Assembly: GCF_003966695.1 (NCBI RefSeq) | Contig: NZ_AP018827.1 | Span: forward strand, 372,001-436,000 | Direction: 5' to 3' | Source of the DNA: Asticcacaulis excentricus | GTDB lineage: Bacteria > Pseudomonadota > Alphaproteobacteria > Caulobacterales > Caulobacteraceae | DNA: 64,000 nucleotides | Part shown: in pieces, positions 8,692 through 16,402 of the stretch | Numbering within the stretch: the first letter of the stretch is position 1 | How the letters are laid out: each line of letters opens with the position of its first letter | The notes under the pieces: generated by a model | What the model saw: only the letters and a program-made list of their open reading frames with translations | Told to the model about the DNA's origin: nothing | The model's database searches: none | Translations under genes and position numbers: made by a program

Positions 8692-9485
8692 TGAGTGGCC
8701 GCGGGGGGCGGCACGGGTTCCCCTGCAAAATCCGCCGCATAGGCCGGACTGATCAGGCCGCGCAACACCGCCTGTGGCACGCGGATCTGATAGGCGCCTT
8801 CGGCATAGGGGCCGACCTCATAGGGCGCGAAGAGGGCCTCGATCGCGCCGATCTTGCCAGAGGTGGTCGAAGCCACCAACGCCAGATGGCTGTCGATCAG
8901 CTTGGGGCAGGTGAAGCCGGTGGCGGTCTGCGTCGTCGGGGTTTGATTGCGGCGCGACCGTTCGGCCTCGATCTGACGGCAAAGAAATGCGTCGGCCGCA
9001 GCGAGGTCGGCATTGGGCGCGAACAACAGGCGCGCGTCGATGGCCTGTTTGGCCGTCTTGTCCCACAGCACGCTCTGATAATTGGCGTTCGGGTGGGCGC
9101 CGCCGGTAAATTCCGACTGCTCGGCATAGAGCGAGGCCAGATGCTCGGACTGCGCCGGCAGGGTCCAGGTTATCGAACGGAAATAGGGCGGCGGTTCGGA
9201 ACCCGCAGCGCTCAGTTCCTTGCGGTCCTTGGCCGCCTGATCGCCAAAGGCCTTAAGCTCGCTCTGGCCTTCGGAATACAGGCGATTGTGCAGGTCCGGG
9301 AAGGCTTTGATCGCTTCGGGGAAGGTCAGCTTGACCTCGGCATCCGGGGTCGTTTGCGCAAACTCAAGCGGTGCGGCGGCCACGGGCGGGGCGTCATCCT
9401 TATGCGCCTCGTCCTTGCGCGAGCACGACGCCAGAGTCAGCGCGCAAAACGCGACCGTGATCAGCAGGTGCGGTCTCATCCGCAT
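8688..9485 (-). CDS. DUF4163/DUF3298 (RsiV-like) lipoprotein
   Basis: The start is set at ATG 9485, because AAGGAG lies 6 nt upstream at 9492-9497; the frame would run eight codons further. This gives MRMRPHLL plus a hydrophobic stretch and a lipobox-like LASC, so an envelope lipoprotein of 265 aa is expected. The segment EFTGGAHPN is the hallmark of DUF3298, paired with the DUF4163-like N-terminal part (LTFPEAIKAFPDLHNRLY). The domain binds ligands such as lysozyme in B. subtilis RsiV, but in proteobacteria its role is unknown. It overlaps the downstream methyltransferase start by 4 bp. Confidence 0.72.
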   Translation of the reverse strand: MRMRPHLLITVAFCALTLASCSRKDEAHKDDAPPVAAAPLEFAQTTPDAEVKLTFPEAIKAFPDLHNRLYSEGQSELKAFGDQAAKDRKELSAAGSEPPPYFRSITWTLPAQSEHLASLYAEQSEFTGGAHPNANYQSVLWDKTAKQAIDARLLFAPNADLAAADAFLCRQIEAERSRRNQTPTTQTATGFTCPKLIDSHLALVASTTSGKIGAIEALFAPYEVGPYAEGAYQIRVPQAVLRGLISPAYAADFAGEPVPPPAATQ

Positions 9486-9512
9486 GTCTAACTCCTTAAG
9501 GTCGCCCATTGA

Positions 9513-10439
9513 TTAAACCGACCAGTGCCCGATCAGGATGGCTGCGACCCACAACAGGCCGGTTTCGCGATTCGCTTTGAACAGCTTCAGAAGACGCGCG
9601 TTGTCATCGATTCGCAAGGTGTTGACCTGCCAGAACAGGTGCAGACACACGGCCGCAAGCCCGGCATAGAGCGGCCAGCTCAGGCCGCCGAGTATGGCCC
9701 CTGTGCCGGTCAGGGCCACGGCGGCGGCGTAAAACAGTGAAACGCCGCTTTTGCCTTGGCTGCCTAAGGCGCGGGCCGAGGATTTGACCCCGATCATAGC
9801 GTCGTCCTCTATGTCCTGATAGGCGTAGATGGTGTCGTACCCCAGGGTCCAGAAGATCAGACCCGCATAGAAGATGACCGCGGCAAGGCTCAGAGTTCCG
9901 GTCATGGTGGCGACGCCCATCAGAAAGCCCCAATTGAAGGTCAGGCCCAGCCACGCCTGCGGCCACCAGGTGATGCGCTTCATAAAGGGATAGGCGGCGA
10001 CCAGCCCCAAGGACGCTACCCCCAGCCAGATGGCGGTCGGGCTCAGTTGCAACAGGACAAGGAGGCTGATCAGCGAGCACAGGGCGACGAACAACAGGGC
10101 CTGTTTGGGGCTGATTTGCCCGGACGGGATGGGACGCAGGCGCGTGCGTTCGACCTGTGCATCGAAATCGCGGTCCACGAAGTCGTTATAGGCGCAGCCC
10201 GCCCCACGCATCAAAGCGGAGCCCAGCGCAAACAGGACCAGCCTATAGGCCACCTCCAGCGACCACGGATTCGCCGCCCCGAAAACCAGTCCCATCGCCC
10301 CCGGCAGGAACAGCAGCCAGATACCGATGGGCCGGTCGAAACGCCCGAGCCTCAGCCACGGGCGCAGGGGGGCAGGGGCATAGAGATCGACCCAGTTGGC
10401 TTTGGGGGCGTCGGGGAGGGCAAGGGGATCGTGAGTCAT
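9513..10439 (-). CDS. ubiA: 4-hydroxybenzoate polyprenyltransferase
   Basis: A 308-aa integral membrane prenyltransferase with about nine helices. The two Mg2+-prenyl-diphosphate binding motifs are intact: NDFVDRDFD at residues 85-93 and YQDIEDD near 208. The N-terminal region RFDRPIGIWLLFLPGAMG is typical of UbiA. It attaches the polyprenyl tail to 4-hydroxybenzoate, the first membrane step of ubiquinone synthesis, supplying the quinone used by the bc1 complex encoded at 54.8-57.6 kb. It lies 27 bp upstream of the DUF3298 gene on the same strand and may be the first gene of that transcript. Confidence 0.95.
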   Translation of the reverse strand: MTHDPLALPDAPKANWVDLYAPAPLRPWLRLGRFDRPIGIWLLFLPGAMGLVFGAANPWSLEVAYRLVLFALGSALMRGAGCAYNDFVDRDFDAQVERTRLRPIPSGQISPKQALLFVALCSLISLLVLLQLSPTAIWLGVASLGLVAAYPFMKRITWWPQAWLGLTFNWGFLMGVATMTGTLSLAAVIFYAGLIFWTLGYDTIYAYQDIEDDAMIGVKSSARALGSQGKSGVSLFYAAAVALTGTGAILGGLSWPLYAGLAAVCLHLFWQVNTLRIDDNARLLKLFKANRETGLLWVAAILIGHWSV

Positions 10440-10583
10440 GGGCCCTCATTTGCGCCTTTCGCGGGCAGGTGTCGAGGCCCAAGGCGCGCGCCTGTTCGTT
10501 TCATCGCTAGGCACGAGGTTTGGCAAGCTACCTGTTGGTGATGGCTACTACATTACAAATGGTACATGTTTTAAAATGGTATC

Positions 10584-10612
10584 TTGCAATAAATAGTAGC
10601 TTGTCATATACA
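10584..10612 (+). promoter_or_regulatory. candidate sigma-70 promoter and operator for the PadR operon
   Basis: TTGCAA (10584-10589) and TATACA (10607-10612) are separated by 17 nt, in a conspicuously AT-rich stretch 48 bp before the padR start. An inverted pair GCTACTA (10544-10550) and TAGTAGC (10594-10600) puts one half-site inside the promoter spacer, and ACAT/ATGT elements lie between. PadR proteins commonly repress their own operon through ATGT-N8-ACAT-like sites, so autoregulation is a fair inference. Confidence 0.5.
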
Positions 10613-10659
10613 CCTCTTCATCACGGGGCGCACACGGCTCCGTCGAAAGGAAACCGGAG

Positions 10660-11025
10660 ATGGCTGAAACCATTGACATTCAACTGAAGAAAGGCGTGCT
10701 CGGCCTGTGCGTGCTGGCGCTTCTGGCCCGCAACGAGAGCTACGCCTATGAAATCGCTTCCACCCTGTCCGATGCGATCGGAATGGGCGAAGGCACCATC
10801 TATCCGCTGATGCGGCGGATGCAGAGCGACGGGCTGGTCGATACGCGACTGGTCGAATCCTCATCGGGACCGTCGCGCAAATATTACCGCCTGACCGAGG
10901 CCGGTCACGCGGCACTGGCGGCGCAGGCCGCTGAATGGCGCGGCTTTGCCCGCAGCGTCGATGCGCTGCTGGATGCCGCACCGCCTGAGCCGCAACCGGC
11001 TCCTACCGAAACGCAAGAGGGGTAA
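10660..11025 (+). CDS. PadR-family transcriptional regulator
   Basis: The 121-aa protein is a compact PadR winged helix: LKKGVLGLCVLALLA, then YAYEIASTLSD, then the signature EGTIYPLMRRMQSDGLV and the wing SGPSRKYYRLTEAG. It is a DNA-binding repressor that usually controls the genes next to it. A Pro/Glu-rich tail follows. GGAG (10651-10654) precedes the ATG by 5 nt. It begins a three-gene operon, with 5 bp to the DUF1700 gene and 17 bp from that to the DUF2807 gene; this padR-DUF1700-DUF2807 order is known from envelope-stress-type operons. Confidence 0.92.
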   Translation: MAETIDIQLKKGVLGLCVLALLARNESYAYEIASTLSDAIGMGEGTIYPLMRRMQSDGLVDTRLVESSSGPSRKYYRLTEAGHAALAAQAAEWRGFARSVDALLDAAPPEPQPAPTETQEG

Positions 11026-11030
11026 GGGAC

Positions 11031-11597
11031 ATGACCCGCAACGAATTTATCAATCGGCTTAAGCAAGGCCTGACGGGCCTGCCCGCCGCTTCCATCGCCG
11101 ATGTGGTCGCCGACTACGAAGCCCATTTCACGGACGGCGTCGCCGCCGGTCGCAGCGAGGCCGAAGTGGCTGCTGCCCTGGGTGATCCGGCACGTCTGGC
11201 GCGCGAACTGCGGGCCGAAATCGGCCTGAAACAGTGGGAAGACACCAAGTCGCCCTCTTCGGCGGTCAGCGCGGTGTTTGCCGTTCTGGGGCTTGGGGCC
11301 ATCGACATCCTGATCCTGCTGCCGCTGCTGATGGGCGTCATCGGCACCCTGTTTGGCTTCTTCATGAGCGCTATCGGTATCTTTATCGCCAGCGGCGTCG
11401 TCTTCGCGACCGGGGCCTTCTGGATGCCGGGCGGTGTGTTTGCCGCGCTTCTGGGCGGTGTCGGCGGGATGGCTCTGGCCGTTACCATTGCCGGCCTTAC
11501 CGCTATCGTCAGCGTGTGGCTGGTCAACGGTCTCGTCTGGTACGCCCGTCTGCACTATCGCCTGCTGAAACCCGCGCTTGATGCGCAGAACGCCTGA
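11031..11597 (+). CDS. DUF1700 membrane protein
   Basis: A 188-aa protein. Residues 1-65 form a soluble HAAS-like domain (MTRNEFINRLKQGLTGLP, then a YEAHFTDG and AALGDPARLARELRAE segment), which is the DUF1700 signature. Three or four strongly hydrophobic helices follow from about residue 80 to 170. DUF1700 proteins are membrane partners encoded with PadR regulators and are often involved in lipid or envelope stress responses; the biochemical role is not known. It is flanked tightly by padR and the DUF2807 gene. Confidence 0.85.
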   Translation: MTRNEFINRLKQGLTGLPAASIADVVADYEAHFTDGVAAGRSEAEVAAALGDPARLARELRAEIGLKQWEDTKSPSSAVSAVFAVLGLGAIDILILLPLLMGVIGTLFGFFMSAIGIFIASGVVFATGAFWMPGGVFAALLGGVGGMALAVTIAGLTAIVSVWLVNGLVWYARLHYRLLKPALDAQNA

Positions 11598-11614
11598 TCG
11601 GAGGAGGGAAGACC

Positions 11615-12403
11615 ATGATGATCCGTAAACTTGCCATTATTTCCGGCTCCGCCTTCGTCCTGTCGGTCGCGTGCCTCGCCGGTGCCGCCGGTCTGGCCAG
11701 CCATGACATCGCCAAAAACGGCGGGGTGTGGACCCTGTCGGATGTGGGAGATGGAAACAATAACATCCACTTCATGAAGACCACCAAGGCCGATATCGCG
11801 CCCACCGTGACGCGCACCCTTGTGTGGAGCGGTAGTGAACAGCTCAAGATCGACGTCCCGGCTGAGGTGGTCTATACTCAGGGGGCCACGCCTTCGGTGA
11901 CCGTCAACGGGCCTAAGGCCCTGACCGATCGGGTGCGCCTCGAAAACGGACGTCTCTATCTGGCCGATGGGCCGGATGTCGAAAAGGTGGTGCAGTTCCG
12001 CTTCGGGCCGGGCCATATCGAAGCCCACGCCAGTGACGAGCTGAAAATCGTCATCACGGCGCCTTCGGTGAAGGATTTCGAGATTTCCGGCGCTGGCGAT
12101 CTCCGGGTCAGCGCCTACGACCAGCCGACGATTGATCTGCGTATCAGTGGCTCCGGCTCGGCCGAAGTGACGGGTAAGGCCAAGGCGCTGAAGCTCGACA
12201 TCACCGGTGCGGGCGAAGCCGACCTGTCGGGTCTCAGCGTCGAAGACGCCGATGTCAGCATCTCCGGCTCAGGGGATGCCACCATCGCTCCGACCGGCAA
12301 GGTCAAGGTCGATGTGTCCGGATCGGGCAATGTCGATCTGCAAACCCGCCCGGCGCAACTCGATACCCGCATCAGCGGTGCGGGCAGCGTCGAGCAGGAC
12401 TAA
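11615..12403 (+). CDS. DUF2807 (GIN/head domain) secreted beta-repeat protein
   Basis: The 262-aa product starts with a signal peptide or N-terminal anchor. From about residue 135 on it has short repeats of the type SGSGSAEV / TGAGEADL / SGSGDATI / SGSGNVDL / SGAGSVEQ, spaced every 18-20 residues. That is the parallel beta-helix pattern of DUF2807, the putative auto-transporter adhesin head GIN domain. The likely role is envelope-associated, on the periplasmic or outer face. A strong ribosome binding site (GGAGGAGGG) precedes the paired ATG codons at 11615/11618. It is the last gene of the padR operon and is followed by a terminator. Confidence 0.82.
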   Translation: MMIRKLAIISGSAFVLSVACLAGAAGLASHDIAKNGGVWTLSDVGDGNNNIHFMKTTKADIAPTVTRTLVWSGSEQLKIDVPAEVVYTQGATPSVTVNGPKALTDRVRLENGRLYLADGPDVEKVVQFRFGPGHIEAHASDELKIVITAPSVKDFEISGAGDLRVSAYDQPTIDLRISGSGSAEVTGKAKALKLDITGAGEADLSGLSVEDADVSISGSGDATIAPTGKVKVDVSGSGNVDLQTRPAQLDTRISGAGSVEQD

Positions 12404-12411
12404 GCTGAGAT

Positions 12412-12443
12412 AAGGCCTCTTCGCTTGCGCGGAGAGGCCTTTT
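12412..12443 (+). terminator. Rho-independent terminator of the padR operon
   Basis: A perfect 9-bp stem AAGGCCTCT / AGAGGCCTT (12412-12420 and 12433-12441) with a 12-nt loop is followed by a short T run. It lies 9 bp after the DUF2807 stop codon. Confidence 0.85.
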
Positions 12444-12482
12444 GCTGATCACAGGAATCCGAAATGTGGCTGCGCCACCTTG

Positions 12483-12780
12483 GCCGCCGCCTCAATGGCG
12501 GCTTCAGCGGAATGATTTCAGTAGAAAACATTCCGCTCTCATTGATCAATTATAAAACAATCAGTTGCTAGAAAAACGGGCGGAGATCGACTGTACGACC
12601 CCCGCCCTTGGCTGATGCTCCGTTTTGGCGTTATCGGAGACTATTTAAAAAGAATGACTTATACCATGGGTCATTGGAAATGACTCTTGGTATTCCGTTC
12701 GAGAATTTCTCATGTTTCCAATACATATGAGACATTCTCGAGTTCACAACGGCCGGATGCGGTCAGCATCTTCGGCCGTT
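12483..12780. other. gene-free spacer packed with inverted repeats
   Basis: The 381-bp gap 12404-12784 carries no convincing ORF. After the operon terminator I find at least four more hairpins. AGCGGAATG / CATTCCGCT occupies 12506-12514 and 12529-12537. A 15-bp pair with two mismatches and a 3-nt loop lies at 12661-12693. A 14-bp pair with one mismatch lies at 12700-12740. AACGGCCG / CGGCCGTT lies at 12748-12755 and 12773-12780. The last could end the minus-strand gene at 12785 but lacks a T run. The stretch is clearly more AT-rich than its surroundings. Confidence 0.6.
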
Positions 12781-12784
12781 GGTA

Positions 12785-13831
12785 TTATCGTGACTCGGTG
12801 ACGAGCGTTCCGCGCAGCTTTTTGATGCGCGCTTCACCGGAGGCGCCGCCGATGTTCAGCGCAGTGAGGATGTATGTCCGGGTCTGCGCCGTCAGCGCGT
12901 AGGTCCCTGGTCGGGTAAATCGGGCGTTCAAACGGACATTTAACAGCTCACATTCCTCGTTGGCCACCCAGAGCGCAGGTGCAAAGGCCGTACACGACAC
13001 ACCATCGCCATCGCCCGGTTGTGACTCGCTGCCTACGATGCGGGCCGAGACACTGCTCGTGCTCGCGGCGGAGCCGAAAATACCTACGGCCTGCGCCCTG
13101 GCGGTCATGTCCACAGTCATGGTCGCGTCTACCGTTTCGTTCGACCGGATCCGAAACTCGTGAAGGTACTCGCCTTCGTTCTCGCAGCCGCCCGTGGAAA
13201 TCGCGACGGCCTTATTGGTCATATAGCCGCCAGAGACGTTGATTTCACCGCCGGCGATCTGACCGCAGCCCACATCCTTACTGATTGTGTAGTCTTCCGT
13301 GACCAGATTTTTGACCTTACGTGACGGCGTCGGTGCGGGCAATGACTCGCTGGCCGGCGCGCTTTTGCGGCTGGCAGCCTGCATTTTCGGGGCGGCCACG
13401 ATGCTGAGGTTGTCGGTCACCCGGAAGTCCATGTCCGGTGCGGCGACGGCCATTTCGCGGGCCATGGCGTTGAGATCGACATTGCTTTCGCGCAGGGCCG
13501 CCTGATAGGCCGCCTTGTTCTTGGCTTGATAGGCCTTCATCAGGCCCTCGCGCTTGTCTTCGTCGGATTCCTGCTGAATGACGCGCAGTTCAGCTTCCAT
13601 GCTGGCTTTCAGGGCTTCCTTGCCACGGAAGGCCTGAAGCAGGCGCTGGTCCTGACGCTGGGCGATGAGCTTGAGTTGGCTTAACTGGGCCGGCTGAATC
13701 TTGGCAAGGGCGGTCGTGTTCAGTTCAGCACGTTTCAGGGCTGGCTGAGCGACGGCGGTGAGGGGGGACAGGGCGAGCGGCATCAGAGCCAGAGCCGCGC
13801 ATACTGTCGTAGTCAGAGATGATTTACGCAT
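12785..13831 (-). CDS. secreted protein of unknown family with two-part architecture
   Basis: I do not recognise this 348-aa protein. A Sec signal peptide ends near AVAQ (residue 29). Residues 30-135 are strongly helical and charged (LKLIAQRQDQRLLQAF, ELRVIQQESDEDKREG), possibly a coiled coil. After a Pro/Ser/Lys linker near residue 165, the C-terminal 170 residues are beta-rich with four cysteines (VGCGQ, GGCEN, VSCTA, EECEL) that could form two disulfides. The role is unknown; it should be periplasmic or extracellular. It lies 149 bp downstream of the secretin-like gene on the same strand and ends in the hairpin-rich spacer. Confidence 0.6.
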   Translation of the reverse strand: MRKSSLTTTVCAALALMPLALSPLTAVAQPALKRAELNTTALAKIQPAQLSQLKLIAQRQDQRLLQAFRGKEALKASMEAELRVIQQESDEDKREGLMKAYQAKNKAAYQAALRESNVDLNAMAREMAVAAPDMDFRVTDNLSIVAAPKMQAASRKSAPASESLPAPTPSRKVKNLVTEDYTISKDVGCGQIAGGEINVSGGYMTNKAVAISTGGCENEGEYLHEFRIRSNETVDATMTVDMTARAQAVGIFGSAASTSSVSARIVGSESQPGDGDGVSCTAFAPALWVANEECELLNVRLNARFTRPGTYALTAQTRTYILTALNIGGASGEARIKKLRGTLVTESR

Positions 13832-13980
13832 AGATGTCTCCTTTTCAGGGTGAAATATCTGTTGTCTTTAGGTCGGGAAGATAAGTTTTAAGCTTTACTG
13901 GTACTGCAACGTGCACCGGAAAGGGCTCATCCATTCAGAGATTGCTCTTTGGATTCAGTCTCAACGATGCGGCGTTACTC

Positions 13981-15600
13981 TCAGGGCGCGATAAGCTCCC
14001 TCAGAATGTCTTCGTTGTCGTGCGGCAGGTTGGGCCACGACAGCGGCGCATCGGATTTGCGCGCCCGACTAAACAGGCGCGAACGCGACAGGGTTTCGGT
14101 GACGGTGTCGAGGTCGGAGCCGGGGGCGATGGTCTTGTCCCAAAGCGTCATCAGGCGTTCGACGTCGGTCGGCCGGCTCCATGGGCGGCTGTTGAATGCC
14201 TGAACTGGCGACGGCGTGACCAGCACCAGCACGGCGTCGCGGCGTTCATTGGTGACGCGGCGGTTGAAGCCGGACCCGATCAGCGGGGCGTCCCCCAGAA
14301 TCGGGGTCTTGGTCACCGAAGAATCGCGCACGCTTTCAGACAGGCCCGACAGAATGAGCGTCGTGCCAAAGCGGACTTCGACCGTGGTCGAGACGGTTTG
14401 CCGCCACGTGTTGAGCGCCTCGTTGAACGTGCCCGCCGGTTCGCCGGACAGAAACGAGCGGGTCACCTCGATCTTCAGCCGCGTGCCTTGGGCGGTGATG
14501 TCCAGCGGCGTGACCTTGACCTGCGTGCCGATGTCGATGTTTTCGAGCTGCGAGAAATTGATCCCCTTCACCGCCACCTTGGTCGAGCGGCCCACGAAAA
14601 AGTCCGAAGGTTCTCCGCGATAGGCGGTCAGCATGGGGCGGGCGACCACCTGGTAGTACTGGCCAAAACGATTGAAAAGATTTAGATTATAGGTGAGCTG
14701 AGGCAGGGTGATGGTGTCGGTGATGGTGCGCGCCACGCCCGTGTCGCTGCCCGAATGCGTCTGCTGATCCTGACGGCCATACTGCAACTGAAGGCCATCC
14801 AGCAGGTTCAGGCCGATGGAGTCGCGCTGGGCATTTTGCGACAGGATAATGGCGACATCGACCGAGACCTGATCCGGTGAACCGGACCCATCGGGTGTGG
14901 GCACAGCCTCCGTATCCGCGTTCTGAGCGCGGGCCAGTTCCTGCATCCGCGTTCTGATGGCGGGGGCCCCCGCTGGGGCCAACAGGGCCAGTTGCTGATA
15001 GGCGATTTCGGCGGCCTGCGTCTGACCGGTCGCGGTATGGGCAAGGCTGAGCAAACGCAGCGCATGGGCTTTGAGGTCAGGGCTTGCCGCTAAACTGGCG
15101 GCACGACTGGCCGCTCTGGCGGACAGGTGCGGATCACCGGCCATGTAGGCACTGCTCGCCAGTCCCGTCAGGGCGCGCGCATCCTCCGGGCGCAGGATGA
15201 CGGCCCGCGCATAGTAGGCCTGCGCCTGCCCGTAGCGTCCGCGATCGAACGCAGCCTTTCCGGCCAGTGCGGCCGCCCAGAAGCTGTCCTGCCCGCTACG
15301 CAGGGCCAGATCATAACCCGCCAGTGCCAGATCCAGATGCCCGGGGTCGCTGGACGCCGCAGACTGATAGGTCAGAGCCAGAAGCGTCTGAAGCGCCGGG
15401 TCAGATGGTGAGCGGGCGGCCGCATCGCCAAAGCCCTTGCGCGCTGTGGCAAGATCACCGTGGCGCAGGGCGTCCGCCGCATCAGCAGGCGTTACGATGT
15501 GTGCCACAGGCGACGGACTGACGGGAGCTGTAGCGCAGGCGCAGACGCTGCACATTAGCAGTGAGGTCAGGGTGGCGCGGAGAAGGGGCGTGGCTTTCAT
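13981..15600 (-). CDS. lipoprotein with TPR repeats fused to a secretin (type II/III) domain
   Basis: The 539-aa protein has a signal sequence with a possible lipobox VCAC near residue 22. Residues 35-225 are TPR-like helices (RHGDLATARKGFGDA, DRGRYGQAQAYYARA and others). From about 240 a secretin fold follows: VSVDVAIILSQ, the VTPLDITAQGTRLKIEV strand pair, and VRFGTTLILSGLSES, TPILGDAPLIGSGF, NERRDAVLVLVTPSP, which are the conserved late secretin motifs. The usual N0/N1 ring domains are replaced by the TPR part. It should form or help form an outer-membrane ring. No secretion ATPase or pseudopilin is nearby. It follows the 215-aa gene after 5 bp, hence one operon. Confidence 0.75.
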   Translation of the reverse strand: MKATPLLRATLTSLLMCSVCACATAPVSPSPVAHIVTPADAADALRHGDLATARKGFGDAAARSPSDPALQTLLALTYQSAASSDPGHLDLALAGYDLALRSGQDSFWAAALAGKAAFDRGRYGQAQAYYARAVILRPEDARALTGLASSAYMAGDPHLSARAASRAASLAASPDLKAHALRLLSLAHTATGQTQAAEIAYQQLALLAPAGAPAIRTRMQELARAQNADTEAVPTPDGSGSPDQVSVDVAIILSQNAQRDSIGLNLLDGLQLQYGRQDQQTHSGSDTGVARTITDTITLPQLTYNLNLFNRFGQYYQVVARPMLTAYRGEPSDFFVGRSTKVAVKGINFSQLENIDIGTQVKVTPLDITAQGTRLKIEVTRSFLSGEPAGTFNEALNTWRQTVSTTVEVRFGTTLILSGLSESVRDSSVTKTPILGDAPLIGSGFNRRVTNERRDAVLVLVTPSPVQAFNSRPWSRPTDVERLMTLWDKTIAPGSDLDTVTETLSRSRLFSRARKSDAPLSWPNLPHDNEDILRELIAP

Positions 15601-15605
15601 GCGTT

Positions 15606-16253
15606 TCAGGCCTCCAAAGCCCAGATGGCCCGTACCCCCGGCAGGGTGAGGGCGAGGAAATGACCCTGAGCATCGCGTTCAAACGCCCAGGCGGTGAAAA
15701 AGGGGTCGTCGGAAAAGGGCAGGCGCACGGTTTGCGTGTCTTCGACAAAGCAGGGGAGGTAGCGGCTGTTGTCCGGGGCCCTTAGCGCTTGCCGGATGAC
15801 AGAGCGTTCGGCGGCTGAGCGCTGATCAAAGTCCGCAGGACAGGGATCGGGGGCCTGCGGCACCGGTGGCAAGGCGGCATAAAGGGCGTTGAACTCTGGC
15901 GCGCGCGCGGTGCCGCCTACAGGCCGGTCAATGCCGCCAGCCGCTGTGATCAGACGGTTGAAATTGACCGGGGCGATGGCCTTGCCGGATTGGGTGAGGC
16001 GCGACAGCTTGCGTTGGTAAAGCCCCCGGCGACGGGCATGGGCCTCGACCGGCGTGCCGTTGATGAGCAGGAGCAACACCTGCGTGCCGCCAAACTCCGC
16101 CAACTGGCAGATGGCGCTCTGGTGCGCGGCCATCAAAGCCTTGACGCTCGCCGAAGACGTGAACGCCGTCGCGGCTATGGTCAACGGCGCGGCCATCACC
16201 GTGGCGGCGGTCGATCCGAGTGCGGCTCTGCGCGTCCATAAACCCATCTGCAT
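15606..16253 (-). CDS. twin-arginine-type secreted protein of unknown family
   Basis: A 215-aa protein with an N-terminal TRRAALGSTAATVMAAP stretch that looks like a Tat signal. I recognise no catalytic family. The mature part has a hydrophobic QVLLLLINGTPVEAHARRRG segment, a Cys pair (ICQLAE, DPCPAD) plus LPCFVED, and a C-terminal aromatic stretch DPFFTAWAFERDAQGHFL. Export of a folded or cofactor-bearing protein is implied by the signal only. It is 5 bp upstream of the secretin-like lipoprotein gene and 149 bp downstream of the HTH-TPR regulator gene, all on one strand. Confidence 0.6.
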   Translation of the reverse strand: MQMGLWTRRAALGSTAATVMAAPLTIAATAFTSSASVKALMAAHQSAICQLAEFGGTQVLLLLINGTPVEAHARRRGLYQRKLSRLTQSGKAIAPVNFNRLITAAGGIDRPVGGTARAPEFNALYAALPPVPQAPDPCPADFDQRSAAERSVIRQALRAPDNSRYLPCFVEDTQTVRLPFSDDPFFTAWAFERDAQGHFLALTLPGVRAIWALEA

Positions 16254-16402
16254 CCCCTTGGCCAGCGGTCAGGAGGCGATGAGCGCCTGTGCCGCTAAGA
16301 TGAGGAAAGCATGAAGGTTTTTTGAAGTTTGGCCATGTCGCAACTTGTTGCACGACGTGAGAAAACGCCGCGCTCAGGTGTCGCAATCTGTTGCAGTGTG
16401 GG

